Shown here one piece after another: positions 46,637 to 55,950 of a DNA stretch of 63,576 bases. The DNA is from Desulfobulbaceae bacterium BRH_c16a (GTDB taxonomy: Bacteria > Desulfobacterota > Desulfobulbia > Desulfobulbales > Desulfocapsaceae). The stretch lies in NCBI GenBank assembly GCA_000961725.1, contig LADS01000018.1:1-63576 (forward strand). The letters are read 5' to 3'. Below the pieces are notes generated by a model. The model saw only the letters and a list, made by a program, of their open reading frames with translations, ran no database searches and had not been told where the DNA came from. The first letter of the stretch is position 1, and every line of letters starts with the position of its first letter. The translations under genes and the position numbers were made by a program.

Positions 46637-46777
46637 ATGCAAGATATACGCCACCGACAGCTTTCATGGCATCTCCCGGAAGTTGGTTTAAAATGCGTTT
46701 TCTGCAAATCGACTTTCTGATCAAAATCCGGATCAATTTGCGATTTCATCAATCATCATAAGGATTTAATTTTGATC
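46637..46777 (-). promoter_or_regulatory. Sigma-54 promoter with upstream inverted repeat for gabT-aor
   Basis: On the minus strand TGGCGTATATCTTGCAT (46653-46637) matches the -24/-12 pattern TGGC-N7-TTGC with correct spacing. Some 65-140 nt upstream lie GATCAAAAT (46719-46727) and ATTTTGATC (46769-46777), an inverted pair suited to an enhancer-binding activator. The promoter lies about 80 nt before the gabT start. The activator is not identified; one sigma-54 activator is encoded at 57-58 kb. Confidence 0.65.
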
Positions 46778-46812
46778 CATAATCAGATCTTGGCAAGATA
46801 TAGTTTATATTG

Positions 46813-49800
46813 TTAATTTTCAAGATGATAAACATTTTTCCGATCCACAGGCAAATCAAAACCTCTCCGCCGCAAATGGCCCTCCACCGATTCAAAAAAG
46901 GCCTGCTCCCGATCGCCGTGATAGACCATCGAAGAGGCTATTTCTCCGGCGAGAATGGCAAACTTGATCTTGTCCGGCAACCGGTCGATCCGCCCGCAAA
47001 ACCTGCCGCCCGCCTTGGTCAGCATCGCCGGGAGATGATCGAGGATGGCCTGGCGGTACAGGGGTTGCCCGCAGACTTCCGGATGAGCCTGGAAGTAGCG
47101 GAACAACCGGGCATAGCAGCTGTTGATTTCGCGGCTGATATCATTTGAAATATCGGTGTAGAGCAATTCTCCGCACGCCTCGCGGTGACGCCTGAAAATG
47201 ACCATGGCCTCTTCTTCCGCCCGTTTCTCGAGAATTCTCAGGACATCATCGACATATTCCTGCTTATTGGCAAGAAATTCCTCCTCCGACAAAAGCAGAT
47301 TGGCAATTATCTCATAGGACGACGAGATCACCCCGCATTTATTGGCCGAGGCATCGCGCATCAGGATGACGCCACGCTGCTGCAGGCCCTTCCTCGCCTC
47401 CGGGGTGATAAAGGAATTGGCCCCTTCGACAATGACCCGGCACAAAGGCTGCCCGGCAGCATCGAAAAACCGCTGCCAGTTGTCCGCATCGACCGTCTCC
47501 GGCCGGCCTCCGGCGGGAATAAACAGGTCGGCGGGGACAGTGAAGATGAGACTGTTGTAGTCTTTATAAAATTCGTCGTTGGAGATCCAGTATTCGACGA
47601 GTCCGTCCGGCTCCCGAACCACCTTTTTAAAGAGCTCCTGCATGCCCTGCCGCCTCGTTTTCGTTCGATACAGCAGATAACCGCCCGGGTGAAGAGCCAG
47701 AGGGTCAAAGGCGGCGATATCGTCGCGCAGAAGAATCGCCCGCAGGGCGTCGTGATCGGCACCCTCCGGATCATAAAGGGCTGCCGAGCCGTCGACGATC
47801 AAGGGAATGCACACCTGGTCGCAACGTTTCAACAGAATATTCATGCAATTGCCGGCGACATCGCCATTGGGACCGCCGGTAAAATTCACCCGGAAAGGAT
47901 CGCGGGATATATCGATGCCGAGCGTCTTCAGACAGACCTCGGCAAACCGGACCACGCCGGTTGAAGTCACCCCGTATTCCTTATGATTGATGCCCGCCTG
48001 CTTGCTGGACATGATGCCGGTGCCGAGCAGATAGCCGCGGCGTAAAGCTTCGCGGGCGACAAGCTCGATCATGTTGTCGTGCATATTCTCGTCGGGACCC
48101 AGCTCGATCGGTTCGTCCTCCCGGTAATAGTCAACCACCCGCGGGTCGGCAGCCTTCCCGTCGCGGGTAACAAAGAGATCGAGAAAGCCGGCCAACAGGC
48201 TGAATTGCAGAAAATAGAGCTGCTGTCGTATCCGCCGCGGCTCCACGCCCTCGTCCGCCTCCAGCACCGCCACCATTTTCGAGCCGCCCTCATAGATATC
48301 CTTGTTTTTCAGGTGCTGGGTATGCGCTAGAACATAGGTTTCCCGGAACAGACTGTTGGCCGCAGTCACATAGTCGTCGCGTCCCTGGGTGATGATCGTC
48401 CGCCACCCGCCCCTGGCAATATCGGAGAAGCCGATATGATAGGCGGCCCCGGACCTGCTGGAAAAATAGGTCACCCGGAATGGCCGGTCGGCCGGCAGAT
48501 CGAGGGTGAAATCACCGCCCAGCCGGTCGATATAGGCCGGATCGAGCCGGAAGGCCAGTGCGCGTTTTTCGGCAATAAAAAAATTGGTCTTCAGGGTATG
48601 GGTAATAAACAGCAGGCAGCATCGAAAAATGGTCCGCCGGAATTCATCGAGAAAGCGCCTGCCGGTGGTAAAATTTTCAACCAGCCCGGAAGTCTCGTCA
48701 AGCACCTCGGCGTACCGGGCGGCCTGGTCCTTTCCCTCAGGGTCGAAACGGACATGGAAAAGTTTCACCAGCTGCAGGGTGATTTCCGGGTGATTATGAA
48801 AGGCCCGCGACACGCCCTCCAGATCGAAGCTGTCGGGATGGGCATGGGCGAGGTTGGTGTGGCAAAAACCGATAAAGGCCCGGATCAGCGACCCGTCAGG
48901 CCCATTGGCGATACCGCCGGCAATCATTTTGTCATAGGTCAGCGAAGTCATCGGCATCAGCTGGGTGGCGTACATCTCTGCCCGCAGCTTTTGAAAAAGC
49001 GGCGAGTCCTCTTCGATCAAACCGCTATCCGCGGTGGTGACATAAAAGGTCGCAAGAAAGTACGGGTGCTCGCCGTCATGGATAGTCAGGCAGTAGGAGC
49101 GATGCACGGTAAGATGCAGTCGCCGGAACGCATCTATGATCTGGAGGAGGAATTTCCGGTCGGGCGGATTGGCGACGCCGAACAACACCCGGGATTCCGG
49201 GCGGTTGTCAACCCCCTTGCCTTTCTCGACAGCAAGACTGATCCCGCCAAGGGTGCGGCATTTGGCAAACAGCCGCAAAATCCTGGCGATCCTGGCCGGC
49301 GGCGAAGTGCGGACGTATTTCTCATTATTCCGCCACAACAGACGAAGCAGCACGGGAATCTCGCTCGCCGTAAAGTCGGCATAGCGGGTCGCCGCTTCCT
49401 GCAGCACGGCACTCTCCAGATCGACCGGCAGCCCGGGCTGAGCCGCGTCCGCGGCCACTGCCATATCCTCCGTCGAATCGTAAGAAAACTCCAGCACTTC
49501 AAGGGGAAACCCGGTTCTCGGCACGCAGCCGTAAGAGGTATGAATCTGCGCGTACGTGATGGATCTCTCCGGCAATGACAAAAGAGCGGCATGAAGCGCC
49601 CCGGGAACCCCGAGCTGAGCAATAATGATGCTCTTCTCGTTGTCCGCCAGGGTGAATCGACGATTGCGTTCGAGGTGATGCAGATCGGTGGCAAGCACCG
49701 AGACCGCCTCGACATCCTCGCTGTTGCAGGAAAAAAAATAAGGGTGCATTCTTGTTTTCAGCCAGGCGAGATTGGCTTCCGCCATCCCCAGGCTTTTACC

Positions 49801-49851
49801 GATAGAATTCTGGATCTCTGCAATTACCGGGCTGCAATCATTGTCGGCCAT
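46813..49851 (-). CDS. gdh: Large NAD-dependent glutamate dehydrogenase
   Basis: 1012 residues from the ATG at 49851 (GAGAGGTGGAAC upstream; the longer frame starts at 49872). The catalytic domain lies in the C-terminal half: SDIARGGWRTIITQG, MHDNMIELVAREAL, GIMSSKQAGINHKEYGVTS and NFTGGPNGDVAGN (dinucleotide region), with an N-terminal half of unclear fold. Size and motifs resemble the approximately 115-kDa NAD-GDH class. It would oxidise glutamate to 2-oxoglutarate and ammonia, recycling the acceptor used by the aminotransferase transcribed downstream on the same strand. Confidence 0.83.
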   Translation of the reverse strand: MADNDCSPVIAEIQNSIGKSLGMAEANLAWLKTRMHPYFFSCNSEDVEAVSVLATDLHHLERNRRFTLADNEKSIIIAQLGVPGALHAALLSLPERSITYAQIHTSYGCVPRTGFPLEVLEFSYDSTEDMAVAADAAQPGLPVDLESAVLQEAATRYADFTASEIPVLLRLLWRNNEKYVRTSPPARIARILRLFAKCRTLGGISLAVEKGKGVDNRPESRVLFGVANPPDRKFLLQIIDAFRRLHLTVHRSYCLTIHDGEHPYFLATFYVTTADSGLIEEDSPLFQKLRAEMYATQLMPMTSLTYDKMIAGGIANGPDGSLIRAFIGFCHTNLAHAHPDSFDLEGVSRAFHNHPEITLQLVKLFHVRFDPEGKDQAARYAEVLDETSGLVENFTTGRRFLDEFRRTIFRCCLLFITHTLKTNFFIAEKRALAFRLDPAYIDRLGGDFTLDLPADRPFRVTYFSSRSGAAYHIGFSDIARGGWRTIITQGRDDYVTAANSLFRETYVLAHTQHLKNKDIYEGGSKMVAVLEADEGVEPRRIRQQLYFLQFSLLAGFLDLFVTRDGKAADPRVVDYYREDEPIELGPDENMHDNMIELVAREALRRGYLLGTGIMSSKQAGINHKEYGVTSTGVVRFAEVCLKTLGIDISRDPFRVNFTGGPNGDVAGNCMNILLKRCDQVCIPLIVDGSAALYDPEGADHDALRAILLRDDIAAFDPLALHPGGYLLYRTKTRRQGMQELFKKVVREPDGLVEYWISNDEFYKDYNSLIFTVPADLFIPAGGRPETVDADNWQRFFDAAGQPLCRVIVEGANSFITPEARKGLQQRGVILMRDASANKCGVISSSYEIIANLLLSEEEFLANKQEYVDDVLRILEKRAEEEAMVIFRRHREACGELLYTDISNDISREINSCYARLFRYFQAHPEVCGQPLYRQAILDHLPAMLTKAGGRFCGRIDRLPDKIKFAILAGEIASSMVYHGDREQAFFESVEGHLRRRGFDLPVDRKNVYHLEN

Positions 49852-49880
49852 GTTCCACCTCTCAGCTCTCATTGTCGATT

Positions 49881-49937
49881 AGTACCTTACAGATTATTTC
49901 GTTCATAAAAAAAGAAAATAATCTGTCTAAAGGTACT
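49881..49937. repeat. Imperfect inverted repeat over the glutamate dehydrogenase promoter region
   Basis: AGTACCTTACAGATTATTTC (49881-49900) pairs with 49914-49937 (GAAAATAATCTGTCTAAAGGTACT minus a few bulged bases). On the minus strand TAGACA and TATGAA with a 16-nt spacer lie inside it and could be the gdh promoter. It could be a large operator, or the ends of a tiny mobile element. Confidence 0.5.
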
Positions 49938-50192
49938 GATACCCCCTTGTGGGGTGTTTATAGGGTGATACGCCAGTTACATCACTCTCAAGTGACATCA
50001 ATAATGGCTGAGAATGCAAAACATAGACCAGGCTGGATGTTTCTCACATTACTCTGGTTTTTGAGGATGTTTTCGCTCATCTGTCGCCGATGAAAACGGT
50101 TCTGATAGCAAAACGGATCATAATTGCCCGGATCGTCCGGCACTCGGGTACTTTCTGTCGATCCAGATCAGGATCTAGGAGACATGTATAAT
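49938..50192. other. Intergenic stretch, no gene seen
   Basis: Only short broken frames. A small hairpin, ACCCC/GGGGT, occurs at about 49943-49957. Nothing else could be supported. Confidence 0.4.
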
Positions 50193-50500
50193 TTATTGTG
50201 CATTTTCAATGACAAGATGGCTATTTCGATCCTTTACCGAATCAACCTGCCGATTCTGCGGGTCGAGGTTGCTCGCTGCAAAGAGCCTCGGAGCCAGGTG
50301 CTCCGCATATAACCTGTCAGCGATTGGAATGTAAGTCTGGTACCAATTGTCATTACCAGTCTTATTTCCACCTATCAGCAATATTGCTGCTCTTCTTGGG
50401 TCAAATGCATATAAAGTTCTGGTAAGGATTTCCAACGTGCTGTGTTCGCAATTCCTTCATGTTACTGAAACAAGAACCTTTTACAGGCGCTGCGGGAGGT
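50193..50500 (-). pseudogene. Frameshifted RelE/HigB-like toxin remnant (phage Gp49-like family)
   Basis: Two frames together give the toxin core: VKGSCFSNMKELRTQHVGNPY in one, then RTLYAFDPRRAAILLIGGNK, TGNDNWYQTYIPIADRLYAEHLA in the next. A single extra base near 50419-50424 breaks the frame between NPY and RTLYAFD. The N-terminal part is missing (it abuts the tetR stop), and after AEHLA the sequence loses similarity. No HigA-type antitoxin follows. The toxin is therefore dead. Confidence 0.7.
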
Positions 50501-50503
50501 CCA

Positions 50504-51100
50504 CTATTCACAAGTATCATCCGTCAGATATTGGCACAACACAGTTCGCAGCACATCATTCCCACGCCTGAGAGTGGTTTCGTTCACATCTTCACCGCCG
50601 AGCTCAAGAAAATTCAGCCAAAACAACGCTATGAGCCAGATTGCATTAACAAAATGTTCTTTTGTTGCTGTATTCATGGGCTTGATGCTGCCAATGGCAA
50701 TGCCGCCGTCGATAGTGAAGCGGATCATGTCCTGCATCTGTCTATTTGTCGCATGAAAACGTTTTTTAAGCAGAGGATCGTTCATTATCAGGGAAGTTAA
50801 TTCGCGCTTGAAGAAACGATAGCGCCAGTTGTACTCCTGAATCATGATAAAGGTTTGCTCCAGAGCCTCTACTGTTCCTGGCTGGTATGTGTTGAGGATA
50901 CGTCTGTACTGCTCAACACCATAGGCGTCCATGTGCTCGAAAATGGCGCGGATAATGTCTTCCTTGTTGCGAAAATGGTAATAAAGGTTGCCTGGACTGA
51001 TGCCGGCATGAGCGGCGATATGGTTGGTCGAGACTGCCTTGGTGCCCTGTTCGTTGAAAAGCTGAAGTGCAGTGTCGATAATTTTTTCTCGGGTTTTCAT
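50504..51100 (-). CDS. TetR-family transcriptional regulator
   Basis: 198 residues from the ATG at 51100 (a TTG at 51118 is possible). The helix-turn-helix lies at about 5-50: REKIIDTALQLFNEQGTKAV and STNHIAAHAGISPGNLYYHF. The C-terminal ligand domain resembles DUF/TetR_C members with WRYRFFKRELTSLIMNDP. It follows the radical SAM gene on the same strand; a perfect palindrome at 51145-51163 lies between them and may be its operator. The effector is unknown. Confidence 0.83.
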   Translation of the reverse strand: MKTREKIIDTALQLFNEQGTKAVSTNHIAAHAGISPGNLYYHFRNKEDIIRAIFEHMDAYGVEQYRRILNTYQPGTVEALEQTFIMIQEYNWRYRFFKRELTSLIMNDPLLKKRFHATNRQMQDMIRFTIDGGIAIGSIKPMNTATKEHFVNAIWLIALFWLNFLELGGEDVNETTLRRGNDVLRTVLCQYLTDDTCE

Positions 51101-51144
51101 GACTTGGATGTATATCAAATAAAATACTGGATAACCACGTCCAT

Positions 51145-51163
51145 GGTGAAGAGTCTCTTCACC
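51145..51163. promoter_or_regulatory. Perfect palindrome upstream of tetR
   Basis: GGTGAAGAGTCTCTTCACC is a 19-bp palindrome (8-bp arms, 3-nt centre) 45 nt before the tetR start. There is no T-run, so it looks like an operator rather than a terminator. Confidence 0.5.
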
Positions 51164-51194
51164 TTGAAGAGGCTCCTTCAGCGGTTACACACGA

Positions 51195-52553
51195 TCAATA
51201 ATCAAGATGCAGCAATTTACACTTGGCGAGAACTCGACTGAATATTCTGATTCGAGCCAGCATTCCGTGCAGCCCAAAGCGAAAAAGTGTCGGCATCACC
51301 CTGTGCAGTGGAACGGCCTTGGTCCACAGGTTGGCAAGCTCTTTATAGAAATCTTCTATCGGCAGGGTCGTGGGAAACAGAGCATGAAGCATGTCGTATA
51401 ACTCGGGTTTGCGGGAGAGCAGTTCCTGCTCTCGGGCAGCATAAAGTTCTGTGCCGGGGAGAGGAGTCAGAACGGTAAAGGACGCGCATTTATGTTTCAT
51501 TTTTCTCACATAGGCCATTAATGATGTGAAGTCTTCGTGAGTAAAGGTCGGATCAACCATGTATGAGGCATACATCATAATCCCCAGCCGGTCGAGTATC
51601 TTGACGGCTTCTGCCTGCTGCGCCGTGTTAATTCCCTTATTCATGGCTGCCAGTCGCTTCTCTGAAAAATCTTCCATTCCCACAAATACCTGGGAAAGAC
51701 CAATCTTGGCCCACTTGGCAAAAAGTTCGGGATGATTCACTATGGTGTCCACCCGGCCATAGAGGAAGTACTTCTTGCGGATACCGGCCGCGGCGATCAA
51801 ATCGGCAAGTTTGTCCATCCGTTTCACATCGCACATGGATTCATCATCGCAGAAAAAAACATTTGCTTCAGCCACCGTGAGCAATTCTTCAACTACTTTT
51901 TCGGGTTCACGGCGAAGATATTTTCCTCCAGTTATTTTCCATAAAGCGCAAAAATTACATCGTCCAGTGCAGCCAAGGGAAGTGCGTACCGAAGCCAGCG
52001 GTTTAAACCACTCGCTGAAATAGTGGTTTCGATAGGCAGCAGAGAGCGATCTATCAGGAAACGGCAGTTCGTTTAGATTCGTGTACGGCCTCGGTGTACT
52101 GAAGGTCATATCCGCAATGTTGGGGATGGCGACACCGTGAATGGCAGAGAAATCGCCTCCCATCTCCCACGTGCGAAGGATTTCCCGCAGTGTGAAAACT
52201 CCTTCACCAATAACCACCACATCAATATGTGAATCATTGAAATCTTTTGGCTGTACAGTGGCATGGTGACCACCTACTACAATCAGGACCCTGGAATTCA
52301 TTGACTTAATGCGGGCAGCAATAGATTTGATGATATTGACATGGCTGGTAAAGCCGGTCAGACCCACCACATCAGGCTGAAACCTACGGTAGGTGCTCTC
52401 GTAATCGGGATCAATCCGGGCATCGAGCAAGTGAACCTCATGGCCATCCTGTTTCAAACCAGACCCTAAATATTCCAGGGCCAGAGGCTCAAAAAGAAAA
52501 ATCTGATCTGTCAATGGATCAACACTCGGGGGTTGGATAAGAAGCGCCTTCAT
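51195..52553 (-). CDS. B12-binding-domain radical SAM protein (class B methyltransferase-like)
   Basis: 452 residues. The N-terminal part (about 1-160) has a B12-binding Rossmann pattern (LIQPPSVDPLTDQIFLFEPL, PDVVGLTGFTSHV, IVVGGHHATVQP), without the DxHxxG histidine motif. The radical SAM core has C-x3-C-x2-C in TSLGCTGRCNFCALW (about residue 196). The C-terminal region contains LTPLPGTELY, common in this class. Members methylate or rearrange lipids, hopanoids, antibiotics and chlorin precursors; substrate cannot be named here. A GGAGG ribosome site and a good promoter lie upstream. TetR downstream may regulate it. Confidence 0.83.
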   Translation of the reverse strand: MKALLIQPPSVDPLTDQIFLFEPLALEYLGSGLKQDGHEVHLLDARIDPDYESTYRRFQPDVVGLTGFTSHVNIIKSIAARIKSMNSRVLIVVGGHHATVQPKDFNDSHIDVVVIGEGVFTLREILRTWEMGGDFSAIHGVAIPNIADMTFSTPRPYTNLNELPFPDRSLSAAYRNHYFSEWFKPLASVRTSLGCTGRCNFCALWKITGGKYLRREPEKVVEELLTVAEANVFFCDDESMCDVKRMDKLADLIAAAGIRKKYFLYGRVDTIVNHPELFAKWAKIGLSQVFVGMEDFSEKRLAAMNKGINTAQQAEAVKILDRLGIMMYASYMVDPTFTHEDFTSLMAYVRKMKHKCASFTVLTPLPGTELYAAREQELLSRKPELYDMLHALFPTTLPIEDFYKELANLWTKAVPLHRVMPTLFRFGLHGMLARIRIFSRVLAKCKLLHLDY

Positions 52554-52599
52554 TCAATTCCTCCATCGCATTATGGTATTTGCGGTCACTTAGTGCATT

Positions 52600-52634
52600 T
52601 ACTCTATAATGGAGTATTAACTCTAAAATGGCAA
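52600..52634 (-). promoter_or_regulatory. Promoter with small inverted repeat for the radical SAM gene
   Basis: On the minus strand TTGCCA (52634-52629) and CATTAT (52611-52606) are 17 nt apart. TACTC and GAGTA (52600-52604, 52612-52616) flank the -10 box and could be an operator. On the plus strand the same site offers TATAAT for the opposite gene. Confidence 0.45.
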
Positions 52635-52751
52635 GGGCAAAAAAGAATTGACAGAAAACCTGTTGCCAAGTATTTAAGCAGTAATTTACTACTTTACTCA
52701 TTTACTAAATTTGTTCTATCGCCATTTCGGAATTACCAAGGGAAGAAAAAC

Positions 52752-53231
52752 TTGAAGATACCGACATCATTGAAACATAAGCCAGTCATTGTTGCCGAGG
52801 ACTATGACAGGGTGGACGGCAGGTATGCAGGCAATACAGATGCCAAGGGACTTTCTTTGGGTCTTGCCCAGTGGAATGACCGGGGCAAGGTGGAAATATC
52901 CGCTAAGGTCTGGCGTCATACCGGAGATAAATGGTCCCGGCAGTCGGAAGAACTGCCGCTGCACAGGGTTCTCGATCTCGCCTTGCTGGTTTGCCGGACA
53001 AAGGCATTCATGACTGGGGCCTATCGACAAAAAGACATTTTCGATCCGCAGAACCCGCAGATCGACAAATTGCCTTTACAGGGGGGTGCCTTTGATCTTT
53101 CGGTGTGCACCGACAACCCGATGATCAATGAGGATATCAAGCTATTCCGGCAATGTCTGGCCGATAACGATGAAATGATCAGCGAGCGGTTGCACATCCT
53201 GGCAAGGCTGCTGCGCGAGATGGGGTATTGA
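52752..53231 (+). CDS. Conserved hypothetical protein upstream of an RNA helicase
   Basis: 159 residues from a TTG at 52752, chosen because AAGGGAAG stands six bases upstream and the frame before it is AT-rich and unlike protein. The sequence [40 protein letters not shown] and [20 protein letters not shown] is dense in conserved-looking charged and aromatic positions. It resembles a widespread uncharacterised family (my recollection is DUF6530, unsure). No signal peptide or membrane segment. Its stop overlaps the helicase start (TGATG), so the two are translationally coupled. Confidence 0.7.
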   Translation: MKIPTSLKHKPVIVAEDYDRVDGRYAGNTDAKGLSLGLAQWNDRGKVEISAKVWRHTGDKWSRQSEELPLHRVLDLALLVCRTKAFMTGAYRQKDIFDPQNPQIDKLPLQGGAFDLSVCTDNPMINEDIKLFRQCLADNDEMISERLHILARLLREMGY

Positions 53232-54511
53232 TGTCATTTTCTGCCCTCGGACTTTCCGATGCCCTTCTTCGTGCTCTCGAGGAAAAGGGCTTTGCCATCC
53301 CTACTGCTATCCAGCAGAAGGCGATCCCAGCAGGTCTCGCCGGTCGGGATGTCATGGCTGCGGCGCAGACCGGTACCGGCAAGACCGCCGGTTATGTATT
53401 GCCGCTGCTGCAGCGTCTGGCCGGCGGCGGCAAGGTGAAGGCAAACCACATTCGCGCACTGGTGCTGACGCCGACCCGTGAGCTGGCAGTGCAGGTGGGC
53501 GAGAGCGTAGTCGCCTATGGCAAGCATCTTTCGTTGAAGTCGGGCGTTGTCTACGGCGGGGTGAAGATCAATCCGCAGATGATGAAACTGCGTGGCGGAA
53601 TCGATGTGCTGGTCGCCACACCGGGGCGTCTCCTTGACCTCTCCAGCCAGAATGCGGTGAAGTTTGCCCAGGTGGAGCTGCTGGTGCTCGATGAGGCCGA
53701 TCGGATGCTCGATCTGGGTTTTATCGGCGATATCCGCAAGATCCTGGCCCTCCTGCCGGCAAAGCGCCAGAACATGCTCTTTTCGGCGACGTTTTCCAGC
53801 GACATCCGCGCACTGACCGAGGGGCTTCTGAAAAATCCGGTGACAATTCAGGTCAGCCCGCCGAACACCGCCGCCAAAAGTGTCAAACAGTTTGTCTATG
53901 AAGTCGACAAGAGCCGCAAACCGGCCCTGCTCAGTCATCTGATTCGCCATAACGGCTGGGAGCAGGTGCTGGTGTTCGTCCGCACCAAAGACGGTGCCGA
54001 CCGTCTGGTTCAGAAGCTGGAACACGATGGCATTTCCGTTGCCGCGATCCACGGCGATAAAAGGCAGGGAGAGCGCAGCCGTGCCCTTGCCGACTTCAAG
54101 GCGAACACTATTCGGGTCCTGGTTGCAACCGATGTTGCCTCACGCGGTATCGACATCAATGAACTGCCGCGGGTGATCAACCTCGATCTGCCCAAAGTGC
54201 CCGAGGATTACATTCACCGGATCGGCCGTACCGGACGGGCCGGTTCCGACGGTGAGGGAATCTCGCTGGTCAGCGCCGATGAGGCGGGACTGCTCGCCGC
54301 GATCGAGAGCCTGATCCGCCAGACGCTGGTGCGCGAGGTCGAAACGGGATTTATCCCGACGCATAATGTGCCGCTTACCCGGCAAATGAAGGTACGTCCG
54401 AAGAAACCGAAAAAACCGAAACCGCCGCGGCAGGAAACGCCAACACCGCAAGAGGCTCCGGTAGAAAGAGGAAAAGGGCGACGTTTCCGGAACATAACAA
54501 AGAAACGCTAA
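53231..54511 (+). CDS. rhlE: DEAD-box ATP-dependent RNA helicase, RhlE type
   Basis: 426 residues. Q motif ([19 protein letters not shown]), [41 protein letters not shown], then [10 protein letters not shown] in the second RecA domain. The tail is basic ([15 protein letters not shown]), as in RhlE proteins, and would contact RNA. It starts within the stop codon of the hypothetical gene and overlaps the convergent ada gene by 4 nt. Role in ribosome assembly or RNA turnover is from the family. Confidence 0.9.
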   Translation: MSFSALGLSDALLRALEEKGFAIPTAIQQKAIPAGLAGRDVMAAAQTGTGKTAGYVLPLLQRLAGGGKVKANHIRALVLTPTRELAVQVGESVVAYGKHLSLKSGVVYGGVKINPQMMKLRGGIDVLVATPGRLLDLSSQNAVKFAQVELLVLDEADRMLDLGFIGDIRKILALLPAKRQNMLFSATFSSDIRALTEGLLKNPVTIQVSPPNTAAKSVKQFVYEVDKSRKPALLSHLIRHNGWEQVLVFVRTKDGADRLVQKLEHDGISVAAIHGDKRQGERSRALADFKANTIRVLVATDVASRGIDINELPRVINLDLPKVPEDYIHRIGRTGRAGSDGEGISLVSADEAGLLAAIESLIRQTLVREVETGFIPTHNVPLTRQMKVRPKKPKKPKPPRQETPTPQEAPVERGKGRRFRNITKKR

Positions 54512-55581
54512 CGGTTCTTCTCCCTTTCGAGCAGGGCGGCTTTCCGCTCGACGCCCCAGCGATAGCCGGAGAGCCCGCCGTCTTTTTTTATCACGCGGTG
54601 GCAGGGAATCGCCACAGCCAGGACGTTTGCCGCACAGGCCCGAGCCACCGCCCGGGTGGCTTTGGGTTCGCCGAGCCGCTCGGCAACTTCCGCGTAACTG
54701 GCCGTCGTTCCCGCCGGAATATTCTGCAGGGCCTGCCACACTCGCTGCTGAAATGCCGTTCCGCGGATATCCAGCGGCAGATCGAGTCCTAAACCGGGCG
54801 CTTCCACGAAGGCCACCACCCTGGCGACATGCTGTTCGAATTCGGCATCGCCGCCTATCAGGCTTGCCTGCGGAAATCGGTCCTGAAAATCACGGACCAG
54901 TTGTTCCGGATCTTCGCCCAAAGAAATCGCACATATCCCTTTTCCGCTGACGGCGATCAGGATTGCCCCGAGCGAACACTCTCCGATGGCAAAGCGGATT
55001 TCCGTATCGGCACCGCCCAGGCGATAGGACGTCGGCGTCATGCCCAACAGCTGGTTCGATTTTTCATAAAACCGTCCGCTGGAATTGTAGCCCGCACCGT
55101 AGATGGCCTCGGTAACCGAATCCCGCTGCACCAGTTCCGTCCTGACCCGTCCGGCCAGGTGGGCCGCCGCATAGGCCTTTGGCGTGAGTCCGGTCGCCTT
55201 TTTGAACAGGCGATGGACATGAGAAATGCTCGTACCGGCATGGCGTGCCAGTTGTTCGAGATCCGGCATCTCTTCGCTTCTTTCAATCAACCGACACAAT
55301 TCGACGGTAAGCGATATGTACTTTTCGGCAGTCGGCGGCTGATTCGGTTTACAACGTTTGCAGGGGCGAAAACCGGCACGCTCGGCATCCGCAGCAGTGG
55401 AGTGAAATGCGACGTTTTCAGGTCTTGCGGTCCGCGATGCGCAGGATGGCCGACAATACACCCCGGTTGTGCTGACAGAGTAAAAAAAAGTCCCGTCGGC
55501 CTGCGGGTCACGGGCAACTAAAGCCGCCCAGCGAAAATCGCCCACAGTCATTGCCGCATCCTTTTCCGTTCTTCTCGACAT
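54508..55581 (-). CDS. ada: Ada: methylphosphotriester sensor and O6-methylguanine-DNA methyltransferase
   Basis: 357 residues from the ATG at 55581 (GGAGG upstream; a longer frame starts at 55644). The N-Ada zinc domain has cysteines in [13 protein letters not shown] and [10 protein letters not shown]. An AraC-type helix-turn-helix follows (about 85-185), then the alkyltransferase domain with [19 protein letters not shown], the first cysteine being the acceptor. All four zinc cysteines and the acceptor are intact. It would repair alkylated DNA and activate the adaptive response. Confidence 0.92.
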   Translation of the reverse strand: MSRRTEKDAAMTVGDFRWAALVARDPQADGTFFYSVSTTGVYCRPSCASRTARPENVAFHSTAADAERAGFRPCKRCKPNQPPTAEKYISLTVELCRLIERSEEMPDLEQLARHAGTSISHVHRLFKKATGLTPKAYAAAHLAGRVRTELVQRDSVTEAIYGAGYNSSGRFYEKSNQLLGMTPTSYRLGGADTEIRFAIGECSLGAILIAVSGKGICAISLGEDPEQLVRDFQDRFPQASLIGGDAEFEQHVARVVAFVEAPGLGLDLPLDIRGTAFQQRVWQALQNIPAGTTASYAEVAERLGEPKATRAVARACAANVLAVAIPCHRVIKKDGGLSGYRWGVERKAALLEREKNR

Positions 55582-55865
55582 GACATTGCCTCCATTACTG
55601 TAATCGCTTCGGCGGATCGAGCACCGTTCACCGGGACACATCAAAAGATTGCATAACCTGCATCTGTAACCGTTTATCCAGTGCTCCAGGTTCGTTCAAG
55701 CAGGCCGCCGAGCTATAGTTGGCTATGTGAGGTGGCCTGATCGGACGAAAATGGGGTGCTGGTGAACGGTTACGGATCGAGCACCGCCGCATGAATACAG
55801 TGTAGCCACCGTCTCATGGATGCGCACTCCGATTCTTATCGGCAAATTCATGTCGAGAAAAAATA
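55582..55865. other. Intergenic region upstream of ada
   Basis: Probably contains the ada promoter. A small minus-strand frame at 55723-55929 has no family resemblance and overlaps a terminator, so I do not call it a gene. Confidence 0.4.
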
Positions 55866-55888
55866 TAAAAAAAGCCGACCCGTCGGCC
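55866..55888 (-). terminator. Intrinsic terminator downstream of the 55951-56370 gene
   Basis: Minus strand: GCCGA/TCGGC stem with a 4-nt loop, then TTTTTTT (A7 at 55867-55873 on the plus strand). Confidence 0.7.
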
Positions 55889-55950
55889 ACTTCAAGAATA
55901 ATCGCGGCGGACGGATCGGCTGAGGGCAATCTTCACCCAAGCGATCGAAC

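Noticed and set aside
55723..55929. Small minus-strand frame between ada and the hypothetical gene
   Set aside because: It spans a terminator and lacks a ribosome site or any conserved-looking sequence.
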